Assembly (NCBI GenBank): GCA_036521075.1
Contig: DATDIL010000162.1
Coordinates: 1 to 64,000, forward strand
Direction of reading: 5' to 3'
Length of the DNA: 64,000 nt
DNA from: DAIDKA01 sp036521075
GTDB lineage: Bacteria; Pseudomonadota; Gammaproteobacteria; Steroidobacterales; Steroidobacteraceae
This document shows positions 15,504 through 22,780 of the stretch, in pieces. The notes under the pieces were generated by a model that saw only the letters and a program-made list of their open reading frames with translations, had not been told where the DNA came from and searched no databases. Both the position numbers and the translations under genes were made by a program. Positions within the stretch are counted from its first letter, which is position 1, and every line of letters begins with the position of its first letter.

Positions 15504-16665
15504 ATGACTTACGCGCGCTTTCAATCATGCGCCTTAAGGTTGGCGTGGAAGTTACGCGGGACCCGCTGATTCGATTGACAGCCTCGACCAATCGGCCGAT
15601 CTCTGGCGCGCTGTAGTGCGTCGTGATGTCCGGTCCCTTGTGACCCAGCAGGTCCCGCCGATCCTCGATACTCACGCCCGCCGCCCTGAGCTTGCGACCG
15701 AACGTGTGTCGAAGGTCATGGACCCGCACGGTTCGGAAGCCAGTCGGTGCTTCCATGCCGAACCACTCGCGGTACCGGTCCGCGGCTCGACTCCGCGCCC
15801 GATGCCAGCCAGCCGAACGTAGGTGACCCAGTGGCGTGCGCCGACGCGGTGACACGAAGACGAACCGGCGATTGCGACCGCGAGCACGGTCAACTATGGC
15901 CTGGGCAGCATCGTTTAGAACGATCACACGCGACTCACCATTCTTTACGACCTCGGGCGGCAACGCGAAGACAGTACGCCAACCACGTGGTGCTTCGGGA
16001 GCTGATACGTGACGTTCCCAAGACCACCTGAGCTGGCAGAGTTCGCCGTCACGCACTCCCGTGTTGACTACGAAAGCTGCCATTTCCGCCGCGTGCGGTG
16101 GAAGCTCGCTGAACAGCAGTGCCTGCTCCCTCTCGTCGAGTGGATAGGGCTGGCGCCCGCGATGCCCGCTCTCCAAAAGAATCTCCGGTGTTCTCTCCAG
16201 CCAGGTCAAGTTGGTACCGGCAAAGCACCATACAGTCGCCGCTAGTCGTAGGACTCGGCGGGCAAGCGCTATCTTTTGATAGCGTGTACGAGCGGAAAGT
16301 TCCCTACGTGCCATGCGATAGCGAGAAAAGGAGTCGTTGTTGATTCGATCGAGTGGTATGTTGCCAATGAATGAATCCAAGTCGTTTAGGATCGCCGCAT
16401 CTCGATCAATCGATTTCTTCGCGGAGTTTTCGGCCAGGTACCTGCGAAGTGCATCTCGAAATGTACGTTGCGGCCGCTCACCATAGACCCTTATTTCCCG
16501 AAGTTCGCGCAAGCGGTGCAATAAATAGCGCTCCGCTTCCTCGCGGTCACTCGTGCCTGTGCTTTCGCACAGACGCCCGTAACGCCTGACACGTTTGTCG
16601 ATGTGCCAGACGCAGCTTCCATCCGTGCGATATCGTCTTAAGAGACCAGTAGCACTCTGAAACAT
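15460..16665 (-). CDS. Tyrosine recombinase / integrase of element 2
   Basis: A 401-residue tyrosine recombinase, only distantly similar to the one at 9403. The catalytic residues are complete: Arg in NTGVRDGELCQLRW, HDLRHTFGRKLRAAG, LLGHKGPDITTHYS with the Tyr nucleophile. The start ATG at 16665 follows a strong AAGGAG. The last 13 codons (VEREGIEPSTPAL) and the TGA stop are supplied by the attachment core, read antisense to the tRNA; this is a well-known hallmark of integrases that sit against a tRNA. Because the core is identical in all copies, the C-terminus would be preserved whichever site it recombines with. Confidence 0.94.
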   Translation of the reverse strand: MFQSATGLLRRYRTDGSCVWHIDKRVRRYGRLCESTGTSDREEAERYLLHRLRELREIRVYGERPQRTFRDALRRYLAENSAKKSIDRDAAILNDLDSFIGNIPLDRINNDSFSRYRMARRELSARTRYQKIALARRVLRLAATVWCFAGTNLTWLERTPEILLESGHRGRQPYPLDEREQALLFSELPPHAAEMAAFVVNTGVRDGELCQLRWSWERHVSAPEAPRGWRTVFALPPEVVKNGESRVIVLNDAAQAIVDRARGRNRRFVFVSPRRRTPLGHLRSAGWHRARSRAADRYREWFGMEAPTGFRTVRVHDLRHTFGRKLRAAGVSIEDRRDLLGHKGPDITTHYSAPEIGRLVEAVNRISGSRVTSTPTLRRMIESARKSLVEREGIEPSTPAL

Positions 16666-16847
16666 GATTGCTCCTTGTTATAAACCAAGGGGCGTCCGTT
16701 GCGTGCGAAGTATTGGCGATGGTGCCTGCGGTGATCAATCAAATTGAAATGTGACAGCTCGTTTTCTCGCTAAGCTTAGGTGGATGGCGAGATTTAGCGC
16801 CCGGACGATGAGGCCGGCGATTGGTGTGTTCGTAAAGCGGCAGCTTG

Positions 16848-17372
16848 TTATTCGAAGATCTGCGCGATAGTGGCGACGGGGAGGAATAGGCGGTGTGTGT
16901 TGCTGGGGAACGGGATGAAGTCGTAGCGGGTATAGAAGGCGGCTGCTTTGTCGTCTTTGGCATCTACAATCAAGGCGTATGTGGCGATTGAGTGTGACTG
17001 TGTCAGTACCTTTGCCATGGCATCTAACAGCAGGTGTTCACCGAGGCGTTGTCCGCGGCAGCGGTTGTCGACTGCAAGCCGGCCGAGAATCGCACAGGGT
17101 ACATCGGGGTACTTAGGCAGTTTTCTAGCTTGCGACTCTGGCAGGTCGAGCAGACGGACGGCGTAGGCGGAGAGGGTGTAGTAGCCGCGTATTTGTTTGG
17201 GATCATCGTCTGCTGGCAGGATCCAGCAGACGGATGCTCGCCTGTCCTGGTCTTGGAGGGCGCGCTGGCGGATGTATGTGTCGAGCGGTTCGACTCCACA
17301 AGAAAAAGACGCCCGATCGTGGTGGCGACCGAGCGTCTGTGTCTGCGGCTTTTCAGCCAGTTCCGCTGGCAA
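16848..17372 (-). CDS. tacT: GNAT acetyltransferase toxin (TacT family)
   Basis: A 174-residue GNAT-fold toxin. It opens with HHDRASFSCGVEPLDTYIRQRA, typical of TacT/AtaT toxins that acetylate the amino group of charged tRNAs and stop translation. The acetyl-CoA loop is present as RLAVDNRCRGQRLGEHLLLDA (the Q/R-x-x-G-x-G/A type), and the C-terminal AAFYTRYDFIPFPSN carries the conserved Tyr used as general acid. The start appears to be a TTG at 17372, six bases after the antitoxin stop, which would limit toxin synthesis. It is co-transcribed with tacA. Confidence 0.9.
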   Translation of the reverse strand: MPAELAEKPQTQTLGRHHDRASFSCGVEPLDTYIRQRALQDQDRRASVCWILPADDDPKQIRGYYTLSAYAVRLLDLPESQARKLPKYPDVPCAILGRLAVDNRCRGQRLGEHLLLDAMAKVLTQSHSIATYALIVDAKDDKAAAFYTRYDFIPFPSNTHRLFLPVATIAQIFE

Positions 17373-17378
17373 ACGAAG

Positions 17379-17666
17379 TTACCCAGTGTTCTTTGTCATA
17401 GCGCGGTAGCGGGCCGCTGCGGCTTTCAATGTCGCACTCGGTGCGGGAGGTTTGAGCATCGCGGTAACGAACGCTTCCCGATCTCGCGGGTCCGTTAATG
17501 CCACGCCCTCGTAACGCTCGATAGTCTCTACCGCCGCCGCGTGCGCACTGGCCATCACAAAATCGGTGAGACTGCGGCCGCTAAGATTGGCAGCACGTTC
17601 GAGTGTGCGTTTCTCATCGCGCGGGATGCGGGCTTCAAAGCGCTCATCTCTGGCAGTGGCAACCAT
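17379..17666 (-). CDS. tacA: DUF1778 ribbon-helix-helix antitoxin (TacA family)
   Basis: A 95-residue antitoxin of the DUF1778 family. The N-terminal ribbon-helix-helix DNA-binding part is RFEARIPRDEKRTLERAANL, SGRSLTDFVMASAHAAA. The C-terminal tail (LTDPRDREAFVTAMLKPPAP) would wrap round the GNAT toxin. It lies directly upstream of tacT. A perfect 9+3+9 palindrome at 17696-17716, 30 bases before the start, is a likely operator for autorepression. Confidence 0.9.
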   Translation of the reverse strand: MVATARDERFEARIPRDEKRTLERAANLSGRSLTDFVMASAHAAAVETIERYEGVALTDPRDREAFVTAMLKPPAPSATLKAAAARYRAMTKNTG

Positions 17667-17695
17667 GGCTCTTTACTCCGACGAATTGACTCAAA

Positions 17696-17716
17696 TGTAC
17701 GGCAAAGTGCCGTACA
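17696..17716. promoter_or_regulatory. Perfect palindromic operator upstream of tacAT
   Basis: TGTACGGCA, AAG, TGCCGTACA is a perfect inverted repeat, 9 bases on each side of a 3-base centre. It sits 30 bases before the antitoxin ATG, where the tacAT promoter should be. RHH antitoxins of the DUF1778 family bind such TGTAC-type palindromes. The rest of 17667-18018 shows no gene. Confidence 0.75.
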
Positions 17717-18018
17717 AGACAAGGGGTAGTCTGAATCCCGGATCATGTCTCGATAACATGTATAAAATCAATGGGTTGCGTATCGGAAAAATCGGGCCGA
17801 CGATCCGGACTCGGATCCACTCGGCGCGCGGGCCCGCCGGCGGCCGCGCAGATTCTCTGAGAGATATTCTGCTTGGACCCTGGTCAGCCATCGGCGCCGA
17901 ATTGGCTGGAATTCAGGTCAAGATTCGATGCCTCTTTACAGGCTGAGCTTCACAGCGCGGTGGAGCTGTCCTTCGTGGATCGGTGCCGGATGCGATCGAG
18001 TTCGCGTGGCCACAGTGC

Positions 18019-18462
18019 TTAAGCTTCCTCAGGACCGACGACGCGTATCGGCCGGGTTCCGATCCTCGCTCCCGTGACCTCATCGATCGCCACTGCCTTG
18101 ATTTCTGTTCCAGTCTCCGCATCGAAAAAGCGCACCAGCTTGCCATCGCCTCGATATTTGCGCCCCCATGCGCCGATCATGAAGAGCACGGGAAGAAAGT
18201 CGCGGCCAGCTTCCGTCAGTAGGTACTCCTCGCGCGGAGGCCGTTCGGAGTAGAGGTGCTTTTCCAGCAATCCCTCTTCGATGAGCGTCGCGAGCCGCCG
18301 GGTCAGGATAGTCGGTGCGATAGCCAGGCTTTTTCGGAACTGATCAAAGCGCGTGAGCCCGGCGTGGGCGTCCCGCAGGATCAGCACACTCCACCCATCA
18401 CCCGCGAAATCCAGGCTGCGCGCGATCGGGCAGGGGTCACTGCTGGCATTTTTGACGTTCAT
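18019..18462 (-). CDS. HxlR-family winged-helix regulator
   Basis: A 147-residue regulator (start taken at the ATG 18462, giving MNVKNASSDPCPIARSLDF; in-frame starts at 18489 and 18507 are possible). The HxlR signature is CPIARSLDFAGDGWSVLILR, followed by the recognition region FDQFRKSLAIAPTILTRRLATL and the wing LLEKHLYSERPPREEYLLTEAG. Members are often redox- or aldehyde-responsive repressors of a divergent oxidoreductase. The divergent SDR gene at 18566 fits, and the space between holds symmetrical sequence elements. The conserved Cys of the signature could be the sensor. Confidence 0.9.
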   Translation of the reverse strand: MNVKNASSDPCPIARSLDFAGDGWSVLILRDAHAGLTRFDQFRKSLAIAPTILTRRLATLIEEGLLEKHLYSERPPREEYLLTEAGRDFLPVLFMIGAWGRKYRGDGKLVRFFDAETGTEIKAVAIDEVTGARIGTRPIRVVGPEEA

Positions 18463-18468
18463 ATCATT

Positions 18469-18525
18469 TCGATAGTGACTTACTCGCATATCGGTAGTAT
18501 AGTCCATACCGAATCGATAGTGACT
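18469..18525. promoter_or_regulatory. HxlR/SDR divergent control region with nested repeats
   Basis: Two direct copies of TCGATAGTGACT (18469-18480 and 18514-18525) flank a perfect inverted repeat TCGGTA (18491-18496), 10 bases, TACCGA (18507-18512). A TAGTATAGT stretch in the centre may hold -10 boxes for either direction. The arrangement suggests binding of more than one HxlR dimer, repressing both genes. Confidence 0.65.
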
Positions 18526-18565
18526 ATCAATTACAGCCAGTTAACGGCTTCTGGAGCTTTAGATC

Positions 18566-19405
18566 ATGCGCGAGAACGATATGGGCATCGCCCTGGTGAC
18601 TGGGGCATCTTCCGGCATCGGCGCCGCTACGGCTCAGCGGCTCGCGATGGCGGGTTATACAGTCTTTGGAACCAGCAGACGCGCGGCTACGCCGACCCAG
18701 CGGGCCTTCGAGATGCTGACCCTAGATGTGACCAGCGACGACTCCGTTGAGGCCACCGTCTCACAGGTGATGCGGGCGGCCGGACGGATTGACGTGCTGG
18801 TAAACAACGCCGGATTCGGCGTCGCACCGGCTGGCGCGGAAGAGAGTTCGATCGAACAAGCCCGGTCGATCTTCGATACTAACTTCTTCGGGGTCATCCG
18901 TATGACCCGCGCGGTTGTGCCCCACATGCGACAGCAACGCAGCGGCCGCATCCTCAACATCGGCTCTGTGCTGGGTTTCCTGCCGATGCCATACGGCGCA
19001 CTGTATTCCGCCACCAAGCATGCGATTGAGGGGTACTCCGAATCGCTCGACCATGAGCTGCGCACATGGGGAATTAGGGTGTCCGTTATCGAGCCCGCCT
19101 ATACCAAGACGCCATTCGATGCGAACTTCCTCGAGCCCGATGCGAGGCTTGATGCGTATCGGGAAGCGCGTGCAGCGGTTAGCAAGCGGGTGAATGAGGT
19201 GATGGCCACAGCGACTGAACCGAGTGTAGTTGCAGAAGTCGTGTTAGAGGCTGCCCTCGCGCCTCGCCCAAAACTGCGGTACCCGGCCGGTGCCCTCGCG
19301 AGACGCCTGCGAGCGCTGCGCAGATTTGCGCCCGCGGGCGTGGTGGACGCGGCGCTTCGGAAGGACCTGCGACTTGATGCGGTGCCGGTGCCGACTCGTG
19401 GCTAA
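18566..19405 (+). CDS. Short-chain dehydrogenase/reductase
   Basis: A 279-residue classical SDR. The NAD(P) motif TGASSGIG is at the N-terminus, then NNAG (VNNAGFGV), the catalytic Ser in NIGSVLGFLP, and Y-x-x-x-K in YSATKHAIEG. The Rossmann fold should reduce or oxidise an unknown carbonyl/alcohol substrate. An Arg after the first strand (GTSRRAATP) suggests NADP(H). The stop overlaps the start of the following oxidoreductase gene, so the two formed an operon opposite hxlR before the second was truncated. Confidence 0.9.
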   Translation: MRENDMGIALVTGASSGIGAATAQRLAMAGYTVFGTSRRAATPTQRAFEMLTLDVTSDDSVEATVSQVMRAAGRIDVLVNNAGFGVAPAGAEESSIEQARSIFDTNFFGVIRMTRAVVPHMRQQRSGRILNIGSVLGFLPMPYGALYSATKHAIEGYSESLDHELRTWGIRVSVIEPAYTKTPFDANFLEPDARLDAYREARAAVSKRVNEVMATATEPSVVAEVVLEAALAPRPKLRYPAGALARRLRALRRFAPAGVVDAALRKDLRLDAVPVPTRG

Positions 19406-20375
19406 CACATTGAAAGCATTCCTTCTCGAACGTTACGGTGATCAGGACGGCGTACGCGAGGCCGAAATACCGGAGCCCGAAGTGCGAGATGATGACGTAC
19501 TGGTTCAGGTTCACGCCGCGGGTGTAAACCTTCTGGATTCTAAAATCCGCGATGGCGAATTCAAGCTGGTCTTGCCCTATCGGTTGCCACTCGTTCTGGG
19601 CAACGATGTAGCCGGTGTCGTGATGCGGGTTGGATCTCGCGTGCGACGATTCAAGGTCGGCGACGAGGTCTATGCGCGGCCCAATAAAGATCGAATCGGT
19701 ACGTTCGCAGAACTCATCGCAGTCAATGAGGCGGACCTTGCGCCCAAGCCCAAAACACTCACCATGGAGGAGGCCGCATCCATCCCTCTGGTCGGCCTCA
19801 CCGCCTGGCGAGCGCTGATCGAAGAGGCCCACCTAAAGAAAGGACAAAAGGTTCTCATCCATGCAGGCTCCGGCGGTGTCGGAACATTTGCGATCCAATT
19901 AGCGAAGCATATCGGCGCCTTCGTCGCGACGACGACCAGCACGGCGAACGTGGATTGGGTGAAGCGCCTCGGCGCAGATCTCGTCGTCGACTACAAAAAC
20001 CCCCGGTCAAAATCGGGCAGCTTAGCCTTCGAAAATGCAAGTTCAAGCGCAAACTCGGTTTCATTCCGGTCCAACGTGACCGAGGATTCCGGCATCGTGA
20101 CCGGTGATTCCGGCCACGGCCGAAAATCGGTCACGTTCAAGCAGAACGGGCGGTCACGTTCAATCGGAATCAGCGGTCAAATTGGTCCGGAATACGCAAT
20201 ATCAGAGGCACAGACCGACGAGACCGCCCAGGACGCGCGTACTGGCATCGCCTGGTGGAATCACCTCACGCCGACGCAGCGCAGTTACTGGCTTACGTGC
20301 GCGCGGTCTTCCGCGCCGGCGGATGCGTGGATCCCACTTGCTCGTTGCGAACGGAATAAAGCTTCTGCACCGTGA
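19398..20375 (+). pseudogene. NADP-dependent quinone-oxidoreductase-like gene, 3' end lost
   Basis: From the GTG at 19398 the frame encodes about 200 residues of a medium-chain oxidoreductase of the zinc-free quinone-reductase type. It includes an N-terminal catalytic domain (VQVHAAGVNLLDSKIRDG, LVLGNDVAGVV, KVGDEVYARP), the nucleotide motif HAGSGGVGTFAIQLAKH, and then RLGADLVVDYKN at about base 20000. There the homology stops abruptly and the frame continues as non-homologous sequence to 20375. Relatives need another 110 or so residues, including the rest of the Rossmann domain, so the product is almost surely dead. The break coincides with an IS-like end (20001-20200). Confidence 0.82.
20001..20200. 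mobile_element. Probable IS21-family terminal remnant
   Basis: Directly after the truncation point comes non-coding sequence with several spaced copies of a short motif: GTGACCGAGGATTCCGG, GTGACCGGTGATTCCGG, then inverted GGTCACGTTC twice. Multiple internal repeats at one end are typical of IS21-family termini (transposase-binding sites). The similarity to IS21 ends is from memory; no istA/istB genes remain in the window. Confidence 0.5.
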
Positions 20376-20755
20376 CGGGGATTTCGCCGGCGGCAGCTTT
20401 ACGAGCACGAGCACCAATCAGGTGTGCCAATGTCGGCTTGTCTAAAGTAATGCCAGCCGCACGACAACCCGTTGTGATGTTCACTAAAGCGGTATGTACC
20501 ATCGCGACAATGTGCCGTGGCGCCGGAGGGCGCCTGCCCGGTTCTTGCGTGGCAGGGGAGTGGACAACACGCCCAAACCTGTTCACTTAGTATCCGTGCT
20601 CCACACGCCCGGACTCGTCCGGCGCCGAAGCGGGTGGCACTGGGTTGCCTGCCCTGGCGGCCTGCAGCGCGAAGCTCGTGTACAGCACTGGCCAGAGCCA
20701 TCCGATCCGTATTCTCGCGGAGCGCGGATCCCGAGCCCTCGCAGTAGATGCCTGA
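20201..20755. other. Accessory-gene debris between the IS remnant and mazF
   Basis: No intact gene is convincing here. On the + strand, 20224-20375 encodes a GIAWWNHLTPTQRSYWL... segment with PADAW. This resembles small accessory proteins of integrative elements and plasmids but has no start of its own. On the - strand, an open frame at 20293-20586 could encode about 70 residues from an internal Met (MVHTALVNITTGCRAAGITL); it is unrecognised and overlaps the first. Both are treated as leftovers. Confidence 0.4.
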
Positions 20756-21076
20756 TCAGTCATAGTCGAAACCGAGCGCGAATGACAGAGCTGCTGCCGC
20801 CTCCTTCATCTTTCTCCCAGGTAACTGAGCAATGCGATCACCGATATTGGCCTTCGGCACCGTTTGGATATTGTCGAAGTTCGCAGCGCACGTGCTTGGC
20901 AAGCCATCGGCTTCCGTCAGCACGACCTCGGTAGGGATATTGCGAATCGTGGAAGTGATGGGTGCAACCGTGACCGAGTGCAGCACTGCGATGGCAGAGT
21001 CGCGTGTCAGGATGAGTACGGGTCGCCTCTTGTCGGGACTTTTGAACGTGTACCAGCACACGTCGCCGCGGTTCAC
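20756..21076 (-). CDS. mazF: MazF/PemK-family mRNA interferase
   Basis: A 106-residue MazF-type endoribonuclease toxin. It starts with the family pattern RGDVCWYTF followed by KRRPVLILTRDSAI, then VAPITSTIRNIPTEVVL and the catalytic-face Thr/Ser segments. It would cut single-stranded mRNA at a short motif. The start is a GTG inside the antitoxin's stop (GTGA), so the pair is translationally coupled. The usual middle stretch is present, making it look intact, unlike the dead copy at 31374. Confidence 0.9.
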   Translation of the reverse strand: MNRGDVCWYTFKSPDKRRPVLILTRDSAIAVLHSVTVAPITSTIRNIPTEVVLTEADGLPSTCAANFDNIQTVPKANIGDRIAQLPGRKMKEAAAALSFALGFDYD

Positions 21077-21306
21077 CGAGTGCCCCAGTCCTGTTCGCCG
21101 AGCCAGCTGTTAAATTCGCCGGGCATAACGGGGTTGGCTGTGTAACCTGCTGCGTGCCGGATCTCCTCCTCCCGAATCTGCTGTCGCTGGATTTCGGCCT
21201 CGAGCGCATTTCGAATAAACGCCGAACGAGTGGTCTTCCGGGCTTTGGTTATCTTGTCGACGCTCTTTAGCAGACGCTCGTCGATAGTCATCTGGATCGT
21301 CTTCAT
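21073..21306 (-). CDS. mazE: Ribbon-helix-helix antitoxin (MazE-like)
   Basis: A 77-residue antitoxin starting at the ATG at 21306 (MKTIQMTIDERLLKSVDKIT). The first 45 residues are a CopG-type ribbon-helix-helix (TTRSAFIRNALEAEIQRQ). The acidic tail PVMPGEFNSWLGEQDW should bind and mask MazF. The frame is open 20 codons further up but those residues are not antitoxin-like. It sits next to attachment-site copy 3, an end position typical for a stabilising toxin-antitoxin pair. The 190 bases between it and the att site contain no gene. Confidence 0.85.
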   Translation of the reverse strand: MKTIQMTIDERLLKSVDKITKARKTTRSAFIRNALEAEIQRQQIREEEIRHAAGYTANPVMPGEFNSWLGEQDWGTR

Positions 21307-21496
21307 ATGTGGAAGGCAATGTGGAGCCGAGTCCACATCATACACCGCATCGACCGGTGAACCCATCCTGGCCCTGAAAACTGCGGGAGATTTGCGGGAC
21401 GGAGTCGAGCTCGGTTGTGCTTCGTGGTGCTAACGTGCAACGGGACCACTCGGCTAAGTTATTGAAGTTAAAAGAATAGATCAGCCAAGGACCAAG

Positions 21497-21541
21497 CTCA
21501 TAATGCCGGGGTCGAGGGTTCGATTCCCTCCCTTTCCACCA
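21497..21541 (+). repeat. Attachment site copy 3 (distal end of element 2)
   Basis: A 45-base perfect copy of the tRNA-Met 3' end, from CTCATAATGCC to the final CCA. It marks the outer boundary of the tandem array. I found no fourth copy further right in the window. Confidence 0.92.
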
Positions 21542-21619
21542 GTAGGCGAAGCACCTATAAAATCAATCAGTTATAACGCGTGTGCCTGAGTCGCAGGTAC
21601 ATCTCGCAGGTACACGGTT

Positions 21620-21751
21620 TCACGCGTGATGCTGGAGAATGAACGCTCTCGCCCCAGCGTAGTTGCCGTGGAGAATCGCCCGATACCAGTGACCCTGCGA
21701 GTACTGCTCTGACCACTTCCGCGAGTCATTCAAGGGGTGCAAGCGCGGCAT
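21620..21751 (-). pseudogene. Protein fragment (43 codons), unrecognised
   Basis: An open frame from the ATG at 21751 encodes MPRLHPLNDSRKW, then SEQYSQGHWYRAILHGNYAG and ARAFILQHHA. It can be read about 12 codons further upstream without a start. The composition (aromatic and charged residues evenly spread) is protein-like, unlike the neighbouring frames. It looks like the C-terminal piece of a larger accessory protein stranded outside the att site. Two 11-base copies of TCGCAGGTACA (21591-21601, 21604-21614) lie just downstream; the rest of 21542-22031 shows nothing else but the 34-codon frame listed next. Confidence 0.35.
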
Positions 21752-21859
21752 GCCGGTGACGGATGCCACGTTCGCAATCTGAATTCTGCAGGGAATCGGC
21801 TAAGTGCTTGACGCACCAGCCGAAACCCGAACATCCACCAGCAGGAGTACGATGGCGAC

Positions 21860-21964
21860 ATGTTCTCACCGAAGCATCTGCTCATCGCACTTCTGATCCC
21901 GCTGATCATCCTAGGCACGCCGCCGCTGAGACGGCTTCTGGACCGCCTCCTAAATCAGCGCTGA
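21860..21964 (+). CDS. Possible 34-residue membrane peptide, TatA-like in pattern
   Basis: The frame encodes MFSPKHLLIALLIPLIILGT followed by PPLRRLLDRLLNQR and a stop. It has a hydrophobic helix, a hinge (G-T-P-P) and an amphipathic basic helix, the layout of TatA/TatE proteins but only half their length. AGGAG lies at 21843-21847, 12 bases before the ATG, a rather long spacing. It stands in a scrap zone, so it may be a chance frame or the relic of a longer gene. Confidence 0.3.
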   Translation: MFSPKHLLIALLIPLIILGTPPLRRLLDRLLNQR

Positions 21965-22031
21965 CGGTTATTCCCCGTCGAGCTGCCATCCCGTCGCAAA
22001 CGCATCGTCATTCATTTGTCTCCGTAAGGTT

Positions 22032-22136
22032 CTACGATGAGCTTGCCTCCTCGCGAGCGCGCTCAAGTTCGGAGAATCTGGCCTGGGCGATGACAAGTTC
22101 CTGACGGATGGTGTCCTTCGTGCGCATCATCGCCAC
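22032..22136 (-). pseudogene. N-terminal remnant of a second TOTE primase-helicase gene
   Basis: The frame encodes VAMMRTKDTIRQELVIAQ and then ARFSELERAREEASSS before a stop. This matches residues 1-34 of the intact TOTE protein (MAMMRTKDAIHQELDIEQ...). The rest of the gene is missing. About 125 bases upstream of the start are also conserved (repeat 22042-22261 with 14181-14400). It lies outside the last att copy, in the same orientation as the intact gene, so it is debris of an earlier related island. Confidence 0.85.
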
Positions 22137-22261
22137 ATCTTTTTTTCCTCTACGCGAGTGCCAGGTCCGACGAAAGCGGAGGCAGGAGCCGTGCATCCGT
22201 ATTTGATTTAGTCGGTGGGGGATCAAATTCCGGGTCCGCGCTGTCGAGACCTGCCCAAGGC
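22042..22261. repeat. Imperfect copy of the TOTE 5' region (14181-14400)
   Basis: Partner of the repeat at 14181-14400, with scattered substitutions and small indels across roughly 220 bases. It covers the start of the coding region and its upstream control region. Confidence 0.8.
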
Positions 22262-22336
22262 GCAAACGCATTGGGCGCATCGAGTGCTCGGCGCAATTCA
22301 TACAGATCGCGTGACTGCGGCATGACGAGGCGGGAA

Positions 22337-22780
22337 TTAGATTAGCCCCGGAAGGGAATTCGTCCAAGGATTGAAGACGTCGATCCGCGCGAAGTCGTAC
22401 TCCTTCGTGTCGCGTGAAACGATCGTAAGCCCGTGGTGCTGCGCGGTGGCCGCGATGATAAGGTCAGGTTGCGAGAAAGTATGGCCCGCCTTGCGGCCCT
22501 CCTCGACCAGGAGGCGCCACTTGAACATGACGTCCTCGGATATCGCCAATACTCGCTGCTCGAACATCGGTCGCACTTTATGGGCAAGCCAATTGTTCAG
22601 TTCGGAACGGCGCGCAGCATCCGGCAGCAGTTCGATGCCGAAGCGCATTTCGGCGAGAGTGATGACGCTGATGTAAAGCGCTTCGAGGGGTTGACCCCGG
22701 ACGAACGCGACGACCTTGGGTTCAGGCTTTGGGCCGCGAAGCTCGGAAATGACGTTGGTATCGAGTAGCCATGCGGTCAC
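22337..22780 (-). CDS. vapC: PIN-domain ribonuclease toxin (VapC/FitB type)
   Basis: A 147-residue PIN-domain RNase. The acidic metal-binding residues are in the expected places: LLDTNVISELRGP (first Asp), LAEMRFGIELLP (Glu), SQPDLIIAATAQHHG (Asp), and IVSRDTKEYDF with the last acidic residue. The FitB-like VISELRGPKPEP start is clear. It would cut tRNA or rRNA when free. Its ATG overlaps the antitoxin stop by 4 bases. Confidence 0.92.
   Translation of the reverse strand: MTAWLLDTNVISELRGPKPEPKVVAFVRGQPLEALYISVITLAEMRFGIELLPDAARRSELNNWLAHKVRPMFEQRVLAISEDVMFKWRLLVEEGRKAGHTFSQPDLIIAATAQHHGLTIVSRDTKEYDFARIDVFNPWTNSLPGLI

Larger units (their letters stand above)
15504..21541. mobile_element. Integrative element 2 (tandem to element 1)
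   Basis: A 6.0-kb segment bounded by attachment-site copies 2 and 3. It has its own integrase at the tRNA-proximal end, then a TacAT-type pair, an HxlR/SDR/oxidoreductase group, IS debris and a MazEF pair next to the far attachment site. The cargo is unrelated to element 1, and the integrases differ, so this is accretion of two elements at one site, not a tandem duplication. Confidence 0.88.

Noticed and set aside
16739..16963. 74-codon - strand frame between integrase 2 and tacT
   Set aside because: Overlaps tacT in another frame, Ser/Thr/Pro-rich, no ribosome site; treated as chance.
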